Assembly: GCA_001600495.1 (NCBI GenBank)
Contig: BCKE01000085.1
Coordinates: forward strand, 67,399-115,479
Reading direction: 5' to 3'
DNA from: Pilasporangium apinafurcum
Taxonomy: Eukaryota > Oomycota > Peronosporomycetes > Pythiales > Pythiaceae
DNA length: 48,081 bases
Each line of letters starts with the position of its first letter. Positions within the stretch are counted from its first letter, which is position 1. Of this stretch, positions 40,876 through 48,081 are shown piece by piece. The notes beneath the pieces were generated by a model. It did not search any database, was not told the origin of the DNA, and saw only the letters and a program-made list of their open reading frames with translations. Made by a program: the position numbers and the translations under genes.

Positions 40876-41796
40876 ATGGTGACCGCAGCAACACTTCATC
40901 CAACACCAGCTGCTTCCACTGAAGTCGCACATCATAGTGAGACGACCACGATGTCGGTCACTACGACTACCACTACGACGCTACACCAACGGAAGAAACC
41001 CAAGTCAGTCGCAGAAGCGTGTCGAGACGCCGTGTCGGAAGCCGTGACGGAACTTGAAAACTGGTCGCTCTGGGCGTACAAAGACACTACAGGCGAAGAA
41101 TGGGACGCGCAACCGGCGTGCTTCATCACTGATTACCTTTTGGCAATCCAATCGTTCGCATTCGCGGTCTACGTGGCGCTCTTCGCGGTTAATGACAGCG
41201 GCAACGGCGCGTGGTATGTGATTTATTTTGTGGCGTTGGGTGTGTCCGCTGCGCTTGGTGGGCTGTTGCATCACTTGGCGTATGAAGCACTGAAGGGCAT
41301 CGCACACAAAAAGCAGAAGAGTTTGGTGAAAACCGCCAAAATATTTGGCGTCAACATGCAGCGCACGACTGTGGACCAAATGATCGACATATTGTGGCGC
41401 ATCGTCTTGGGATTTTCGATTCTTTCAAATTTTGCCCTCTTATCGCTCGCTGCGAGTCGGTACTTGAATGAATCGTGGGCGTATTCGATCATCCTTGTCG
41501 CCGGCATGTGCTATGTGGCGCTGGGAATCTGGGCAAGTATCAAGATGCACGTCATTTTCCTGTTTGCAGGCTATTTGCCGGCCATGGTGTTTGGCGCCAT
41601 CGCGAGCGTTATGGCGTTCGACTGGCAATGGAGCCACTCCAGCAATGAACTGCTGCTTTACGTGGTGAAATTGAGTGGTGGTTTGATCCAGGGTCTTGTT
41701 GTAAGTCCCAGCAAAAACTATTTCAACCACAACGCCGTCTCGCACGTGTTTCTCAGCTTTGCCGCGACGCTCATGCTGCTGCACTTTGAACTGTGA
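40876..41796 (+). CDS. Six-TM membrane protein, possibly CREST-like
   Basis: Intronless, 306 aa from the first in-frame ATG. A Thr/Ser-rich N-terminus (residues 1-45, TTTMSVTTTTTTTLHQRKKP) is followed by about seven hydrophobic segments: ITDYLLAIQSFAFAVYVALF, WYVIYFVALGVSAALGGLLHHLA, ILWRIVLGFSILSNFALLSLAA, YSIILVAGMCYVALGIWASI, VIFLFAGYLPAMVFGAIASVMAF and VFLSFAATLMLL. The histidine pairs GGLLHHLAYEA and FNHNAVSHVFLSFA lie near membrane faces. They recall the His/Asp arrangement of the CREST group (alkaline ceramidases, PAQR receptors), but this is weak. No other assignment can be made. Confidence 0.7.
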   Translation: MVTAATLHPTPAASTEVAHHSETTTMSVTTTTTTTLHQRKKPKSVAEACRDAVSEAVTELENWSLWAYKDTTGEEWDAQPACFITDYLLAIQSFAFAVYVALFAVNDSGNGAWYVIYFVALGVSAALGGLLHHLAYEALKGIAHKKQKSLVKTAKIFGVNMQRTTVDQMIDILWRIVLGFSILSNFALLSLAASRYLNESWAYSIILVAGMCYVALGIWASIKMHVIFLFAGYLPAMVFGAIASVMAFDWQWSHSSNELLLYVVKLSGGLIQGLVVSPSKNYFNHNAVSHVFLSFAATLMLLHFEL

Positions 41797-43435
41797 TAGT
41801 GGTAAAGCCGCGCATGAAGATCTATTTCGACATCTTTCCGTAGAGAAGTCCGAGGGAATCGGGAGAAGAAGCAATATTCTAGTGCTTGGATAGAAGTGGA
41901 AAGAATTAGCAAACGCTCAGTCGAGGTTGACAGGGAAAGAGTTGTGTTGTTTGAGATTATTAAAGAAAAAAGTAAAAGAAAACGAAAGACCATGTACAAA
42001 AGCAAACAGTATATATGGTTAAAATGTTTGCATGGAACCTCGGACATGAGCTAGGTAAGTGCTTGTGTTGCGAATGACTCTACATTGGTAACATGGCAAA
42101 TGTAACAAATTTCCATATCTTTCCGCTTCGCCTCAGAAGATCATAAAAACTACCATGAGATACTAAAGTAACCAATGATAACTTTATGAGTCTTCTACGG
42201 GCCGATACTCTAAGCGAACTCAGAGTACCTGGCACCTCGGAGGAGGCACTCCGGGGATCTGAACTCGAAGGCCCAGGTGAGTAAGTGTTCATTCATGAGA
42301 AAGATGTTGCGAGCAGTGTTGACATCTATCTATGATCAGGTGTAATGGGTCTTCATTACATGTCAGACCCAGCAGGTCTAAAAACGGGATAAACCCGAAC
42401 GGGTTGATAAAGTACGGTTCCCTACTGTGTGTAGAGATGCGAACTTCTGCTAGGTGCGGTTGTTTATTGTTTATGGTTNGTCCGTAAATAAATCATGTTT
42501 TACAAGACATGGAAGAAATAGTAAACAATACTATTNCCATGTTATCAAAGAGAAACAATCCTTTCATATACGATTTTGTATAGTTGGCTGTGTTCGAATT
42601 GGACACTCGAACATCAGTCATTCATTTCACTTTCTAGGTAGCTTTATTAAAACAATAATTCAGCTCCTAATTTTCCTTTTTCCTCTTAATTGACGACGTC
42701 CGTCGCCAATCAATTGCGCTTCCTAACTGCACAACAGTGTAAGCCAGTAAAAGGGTTACCCTTTTACATTCTTGGGCGTCTTGGAATTCTTAGGCTTCTT
42801 AGTCCGTGACTATAGGAGATCCGGTGGGTGATCACATTTGCTTGATAATCTCGTTTGTATTGTTCGCAATCGGGGTAGATCTGGTACGTCTTCCTCAAAG
42901 TCGCTGTCGTTCAGCTGTCACTTCTTCTGCTTGCCCTTCACTGGCATGACAAGATGTTTTGCTTGAGTAGAGCAAGGAAATTTTTGGAATGAGAAAAGTG
43001 TTACTAGAAATGATCAATGCATAAGATTTTATATTGATTCTGTAAAGTTTGCATTTGATCTTACAAATAACAAGTAATGAAAAAAAAATCCAACTCGGAA
43101 TGACTGAGTCCTGCTGTCAAAATTTCATCTGAGTCACAACGTCACTAATTGATTAATGACACTTCTTGATCTTTGGTATATGATGGCAACTTTGGCATAA
43201 TGATTTTTAGTTGTTGCAATTACTGATATTGGATATACTTGTAAGATTTAACTTTGATTTCTTATAAAAAATAATGAAAGAATTAAGTAATTAAGTAATT
43301 ATGAGAAGTATTGTATTAATTAGGCAAAGTCCGGGTAGTCTTGAAGTTATTTTTGTCTTCTTTCCCACATACCGTGTAGCGAGTAGTGGACTTAATTGAG
43401 CCTACGTCTTGTTGGTTTGAACCCCTCAATGCTTG
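41797..43435. other. Long gene-poor interval with a near-perfect palindrome
   Basis: A 1,639-bp interval, the largest without a gene. It contains two undetermined bases (42479, 42536), an AT-rich stretch with a repeated AATTAAGT-like unit near 43280-43305, and the palindrome at 42747-42767. Only short random frames occur. Stretches such as 42330-42430 (GGGATAAACCCGAACGGGTT) look like decayed repeat DNA, but no terminal repeats or coding remnants could be paired. Confidence 0.45.
42747..42767. repeat. 21-bp perfect inverted repeat
   Basis: Arms GTAAAAGGGT and ACCCTTTTAC are perfect reverse complements separated by one T. It could be a transposon end, a protein-binding palindrome or a hairpin. 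It does not overlap a gene. Confidence 0.7.
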
Positions 43436-46400
43436 ATGCTGCTCTTTAGTGGGAACCTCTCCGGAGCAGCAAAGTCGAATGTTGCCAAACGGTCAAGCCA
43501 TGATGGACCATCGAACGCTTCTGCTGCCAAATCAAGTGACCAGGAGCAACAACCAAGTACTACCACCATGTTGACACCCCATACAGATGTGCTTCATCGC
43601 CTCACCAACCATGAATTACGGTTGCTGGAAGAACTGGACAGAACGCGAGCTAAACTCCAGGCAGAATGGCGGCTCAAGGTCGCCGATTTCCAGCGCCAAC
43701 ATCCCAGCGCAGATACATGCAGCATGGCCAATAATGTGCTGCAGGACGTAATGCACTCCAAGACGATGGCATTGTCCCCAAATCAAGTATCCAAGTCCGT
43801 CCTTCGCCACAAGAAAAGTCGCCTTCATGAGGAAAGCAAAAATGGCGAGTCTCCAGTCGTCAAAATCCGGTCTCAGTTTGATATCCTGCCTATTCTTACA
43901 ACGACAGGCGATACACCGTTCGAAATCGGGTTGGAACAGTCAGGTTTATCGCAACATTCACCGCAGCACGTACTTCCAATTTTCCGACTTCCAACAGTTA
44001 ATGTGGCTGGGAAGGCCGCTCAATTAGCCGCTAAGGAAGTCGAAGTACTGGAAGAAGACCGAGAGCGAAAGCAAGCAAGTGAAACACTTGGGTTCTCGTT
44101 GGAGGAGATTGCCATGTTGGAGGCGCAACTTCAAGGAGAAAACAGCGGTGATGGTCATCCTACAAACCAGTATTCATCGTTTCAACTGCTGGAAAAACAG
44201 AAACTACCTGGACTTCATCAGCAGCAAAGTAAACCCAACAAACAAAAACGATCTAAAAAAACAGGATGGAAAACGCTCTCAAATAAGGATGTGCGGTTGC
44301 AACGCAGTGATTCTTTGAGAAAAGAACTGGAAGCAGCGCTGTACAATGTTCAACATCTAACTCGACTCGTCAAATACGATATATCTTCTGCGCAACGGAT
44401 CTGCCCAGCATCGGAGCTTCGTACATCGGTGAGCGTGATAATATTTTTTGTTTATCTATCTAAACTCTGAAATTAACCCAGTTTCTCTACCCTTGAACAA
44501 GCTGTATATGAAGCGATGGGGTCGAGAAAAAGTAGAAAACATCTTTCGGCGTTTGTTGTACAATTTGCAGGGGATAGCGCTAAGCAAATGGAAACAAATG
44601 GTCGCCCTCGAGAAGCAACAAGAGAAAATGCAGGCTTATTTGATGTACAAAGGCAGCAAAAAGCTCGATCTATTCCTGCTCAATTGGTCTCAACGCAAAT
44701 TACGGCAGGGGTGGACAAAATGGTGGTCCGACATCGTGCATGCCCGAGCGTTGGAACGCTCAGCATTAGAGCTGGACGCGACTCGCGTCCTTCAACGCTC
44801 CTGGAGAGGATATCGCGCTCGCCGATTCGCCTATCTCATCAAGATGCAAAAGTTGTTCGCTCGTCAAACCATAGCAGCGACAAAAATTCAACGATTATTT
44901 CGAGGCAGTGTCACTCGAAAGTTTTTCCGACTAAAACAGCTACATCGACGTCGTGAAGCAGCCGCAACACGCATCCAGGCAATCGCACGAGGGTATATAA
45001 CGCGAAGGCAAGCTCGTGAGCTCAAGCAGCTCCGAAAAATGCACATCGCAGCAAGTAAAATTCAGGCGCTTTACCGTAGACGCAAGGCACGTCGCGAATA
45101 TGCGATCCTACGTCGAAACCAGCGTCTCACCAAAGCGGCAACGCTTATTCAGCAGCGCTATCGTGGCAGACTGGGGCGAGCAAAGTTCCTTCGTAAGCGA
45201 ATCGAACGCTATCGTGAAGCAGCAGCCATAAAGATCCAAGCCATGGCGAGAGCCAGGCATGCGCGTCGGATTTTAAAGGAATTGAAAGAAGAAGACAAGA
45301 AACGGCGCGCGCTGCGACATGTATCTGCGATCCAAATACAGCGAATTTACCGAGGACACCGGTGAGTTCTGTTCATCTTCATTTGATGCTGCCAAGCTTA
45401 GTTACTGACTATCTCAATTCGTTTTTTTAGCGCACGTCTGTCAACGGAGTTAAAACTCATTGCACTACGCGAGAAGAACAAATGGCGTGCAAAAGCAGCA
45501 ACGAAGATCCAGAAAGTCGTGCGATGTCGGCAGGCAAAACACAAAGTTGCGCAGTTACGCCAGGAACATTTCTTGCATTTGGTACAATTAGCAAGAACGT
45601 GGGTTGAGTTTTGGAACGAGGACTCGTCCATGTGGTTTTACTACAATCAAAAGGTGCGTCTGTCACGCATGCACATACACTCAGTTGTACTGAAGTATCT
45701 TACCTCACAAGACTGATGTATGTATGTATAGAGTGGAGAAGCATTATGGGCACCTCCATCGACTGGTTACATGAAAGCAGACGGTAATTTGGTTCTACAG
45801 AATGGCAAAGTCATTCCTGATCCGGCAGATGGCGATCTCAGTGGGATGTTGGCGAAGCGGATGAACCCCGCGCAATTGAAGGCTCCAAATGGTTCGACAA
45901 CAAATGAAGACAAGAAGCAGCAAGCAGAAGAAGAAGAGGAAGAGGAAGAGGATGATGATGTAGATCGACTCTGTATCGAGTGCGAGGAAGAAGATGCACG
46001 CCGGAAATGTGACCAATGTGAGGATGTGTTCTGTGATGCTTGTTACGAAAAGCTACATCATTCCTCAAAGCGAGAAAAGCATACCTGGAAAGCCATAGGC
46101 TCGATGCGCTGCATCGAGTGCGAGAAGATGAAGGCCACGCGGTGGTGCTATGTCTGCCAGGATCCGTATTGTTTAGGCTGTTACACGATCATTCACTCCA
46201 AAGGCAACAAAGCTAGCCACGAATGGACAGACATGGCCACGTTCAAGAAAACCCAGCAGCAGCACCAACACGTGGAGGAGGAAAACACGCAAACCTACGA
46301 TGAGTTCATGCGCTCGAGTGAGTATCAGTACATCACGGAACTCGCAGCAGATGAGGCTGCGACTACATGGAATACTGAAGCGGAGCAATGGATGACATTC

Positions 46401-46466
46401 ATCGACGAAACTACAGGGCAGATGTATTATTACAACTCTGCTACAGGCGAATCTAAATGGGCATAA
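43436..46466 (+). CDS. Large IQ-motif / WW / B-box scaffold protein
   Basis: Four exons, 43436-44420, 44482-45361, 45431-45653 and 45732-46466, give 940 aa. The N-terminal third is Gln/Ser/Lys-rich with a helix (LTNHELRLLEELDRTRAKLQ). About eight IQ motifs follow (residues about 425-690), each of the type AATRIQAIARGYITRRQAR, the calmodulin-binding helix. A first WW domain, WVEFWNEDSSMWFYYNQK joined across intron 3 to SGEALWAPP, comes next. An acidic run then leads to two B-box-type zinc fingers (LCIECEEEDARRKCDQCEDV and RCIECEKMKATRWCYVCQDP, each ending in His residues). A final WW domain (WMTFIDETTGQMYYYNSATG) closes the protein. It is probably a calcium/calmodulin-regulated cytoskeletal or ciliary scaffold. 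The donor of exon 1 (GTACAT) was chosen by phase; GTGAGC nearby is stronger but out of phase. Confidence 0.82.
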
Positions 46467-46619
46467 GAATTCATCAGAGACAAAAATCACAGCAAAATGT
46501 AATATAGAGCTACGTATATTTATGAATTCCGTCTTATAGGACGCCATTTCGAAAACAAGGAAATAAATACGAGCATAGATGGTTTCGCTCATCCTCAATG
46601 GCTGCTCAATTGACTTCGA

Positions 46620-48081
46620 TCACAGTTCTACATTGAGTTTAAGTTTACCTATCTTGCGCGTATCCAGATCACGCAAGCTCAAGTCATTAAAAGCGCTTTC
46701 GTCCAATTGAGGCGCGCGGTCAGAATCAGTGAAAATGATCCGAGACGACGCATCGGAATTCGTAGTGAAAAGGTTGGATGACGCATTCGATTGGTTCCCC
46801 GTATCACGGTCAGCGTAAGAGTCTCCCGATCGTCTCGAGACGTAAATGTCGTCATCTGAACCGTACTGATCTGTAGACGTTGTGTCGATAATCCCCATCG
46901 ATCGATCTGATTCTGGGTACACAAACTGACCCGTTGTGTATCCTGTGTCCATAATATCCAGCGAGCGATCCGTATTCGTAAATATAAAGTCCACAGTGTT
47001 TCTGGAATCAAAAATATTTGGTGCAGGCTGGTTTCCACCCCCTGGGTTCGGTGGAGGAACGAATCCATAGCTTTTCGTTTCGTCATATGACGAGACACTA
47101 TCCATCTTTCGCATTCCTGGTGGTAGTCGCTCTTCCATCGGTCGTGGATAATTTTGTTGAGAAACGTCGGAACTGGATAAATAGCGCACATACGGTGCTG
47201 GCTTCGGAATTCCAAGTCTTTGTCCATCGAGTACTGGAATGTCTTCAGCGAGAGTAAATGTTTTCTCGAGAGCGGGTCGTTGTGGTGGTCGTTGAGGTGG
47301 TCGCTCTAGGTCCGCGCTAGAGCCTGTTTTCTTGCTTTTCTTCCAAAACATCACAGAAAGAACCGTCAACGCAGCTGCGATAACAGCACCAATAATAATC
47401 AAGATCACCACCGTGGTAGATAGCCCACCAGAACCTGATGACATTGCAGTCGTCGCTGTAGAGGTTTCATTCACAGTAAGTTGCTGGTACACCACATAGT
47501 CAAAGCGTTCTTGGTCAGTGAAGCCTGGGAGAATGACGTGTGCGAAGACAGAAAACACCCCCGCTTTGGTGTAAGTCAGCTCTCCTGTTGAAGCAAACAC
47601 GATTTGATCGTTCGTGAAGTTACCCACACGGTTGGCAGTGTTGTCAACATAATCGGTTCCCATACGAAATGGATCACAATTCGATCCAAAGAGACACGAA
47701 TGAATCCCGGAGCGGATTATATCAACCAGTTTTCCTGTATTTTGATCGATTGTGCGGTAATATTCGTCATCATCTACCGCATTTTTCTTGAGGCGCGACC
47801 GTTCCAGCGTCACTGTCCACGTCACTGGTATAAACTCCCCCACGGTCACGTTTGTCTTCTTCAAATCTAAGATTATCGACACTGGACAACCTTCACCTTC
47901 ACCTGATAAGACAGCATTCGACCAATTGCTTATCGTGTCTTCATAAGATTGTGGGATCCACCAACAATATGTTGTGTTGCCGTCGTGCGTGTAACTCGAT
48001 GTCAGCGCTTGTGTCTTGTTTACCATCGACAGGGTAAGCAATATTACTGTGACAGCAATAGTAGCACACCGATTGTTAAAG
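46620..48081 (-). CDS. Type I membrane protein, surface family paralogue 3 (5' end beyond window)
   Basis: Partial at the right edge: the frame is open through base 48081 with no definite start, and reads ...CATIAVTVILLTLSMVNKTQA, part of a signal peptide. The ectodomain begins SSYTHDGNTTYCWWIP, then GCPVSIIL, WTVTLERSRLKKN, HSCLFGSNCDPFRMG and AGVFSVFAHVILPG, matching paralogue 1 and keeping all four Cys. One membrane segment (VVILIIIGAVIAAALTVLSVMFW) is followed by KKSKK. The tail of about 235 residues is rich in Asp/Ser/Tyr/Pro, with a repeated motif of the type IFTNTDRSLDIMDTGYTTGQ / YPESDRSMGIIDTTSTDQ / IIFTDSDRAPQLD, a feature partly shared with the tail of paralogue 1 (SFGYSS, VDEDKSFRPSD). 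Convergent with the IQ/WW gene, 153 bp apart. Confidence 0.85.
   Translation of the reverse strand, partial: FNNRCATIAVTVILLTLSMVNKTQALTSSYTHDGNTTYCWWIPQSYEDTISNWSNAVLSGEGEGCPVSIILDLKKTNVTVGEFIPVTWTVTLERSRLKKNAVDDDEYYRTIDQNTGKLVDIIRSGIHSCLFGSNCDPFRMGTDYVDNTANRVGNFTNDQIVFASTGELTYTKAGVFSVFAHVILPGFTDQERFDYVVYQQLTVNETSTATTAMSSGSGGLSTTVVILIIIGAVIAAALTVLSVMFWKKSKKTGSSADLERPPQRPPQRPALEKTFTLAEDIPVLDGQRLGIPKPAPYVRYLSSSDVSQQNYPRPMEERLPPGMRKMDSVSSYDETKSYGFVPPPNPGGGNQPAPNIFDSRNTVDFIFTNTDRSLDIMDTGYTTGQFVYPESDRSMGIIDTTSTDQYGSDDDIYVSRRSGDSYADRDTGNQSNASSNLFTTNSDASSRIIFTDSDRAPQLDESAFNDLSLRDLDTRKIGKLKLNVEL

Noticed and set aside
42330-42430. LTR-retrotransposon remnant
   Set aside because: Repeat-like wording (GGGATAAACCCGAACGGG) but no paired terminal repeats, target duplication or polymerase remnants could be found.
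43280-43310. Tandem AATTAAGT repeat as a microsatellite or origin
   Set aside because: Only about two and a half imperfect copies in AT-rich DNA; not enough to support a feature.

Overview
The window is compact eukaryotic nuclear DNA, most likely from an oomycete. The evidence is dense genes with very short GT-AG introns (about 55-110 nt, sometimes none), close head-to-head and tail-to-tail neighbours, moderate GC, and a gene set mixing animal/fungal-like, plant-like and bacterial-like proteins. The species cannot be fixed from sequence alone; a compact oomycete such as a white rust (Albugo) would fit, but that is inference. Gene models below were built by hand from reading frames, splice phases and family alignment recalled from knowledge. 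Nearly all multi-exon models close in phase. No tRNA, rRNA, CRISPR array or intact transposon was recognised.

Left part (1-16,285): a broken tandem ankyrin-repeat gene runs in from the left edge. It is followed by housekeeping genes: spliceosome factor CWC15, a MORN-repeat protein, an RS-domain cyclophilin, a multi-pass membrane protein, peptidyl-tRNA hydrolase, a bacterial-type (metal-dependent class) KDO-8-phosphate synthase, an unknown basic protein, a double cyclic-nucleotide-binding-domain protein, a GST-C-like protein and a kelch protein.

Middle part (14,867-31,475): threonyl-tRNA synthetase with a histidine-rich insertion, a protein with three tandem SUMO-like domains, a multi-pass membrane protein, a TatD nuclease fused in one frame to an RNA 3'-phosphate cyclase, a nucleolin-like RNA-binding protein, a fusion of a CxxCxxCC metal-binding domain with a METTL13-like methyltransferase, then three unrecognised minus-strand genes (WD/beta-propeller-like, coiled coil, Ser-rich).

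Right part (31,476-48,081): accessory-looking DNA with longer gene-poor stretches. Three divergent paralogues of one single-pass surface-protein family lie here, two of them flanking a tandem pair of MFS transporters. Also present are a six-TM protein and a large IQ/WW/B-box scaffold protein. The last paralogue is cut by the right edge.

The most notable items are the two domain fusions, the class II KDO-8-P synthase in a eukaryote, and the surface-protein family.
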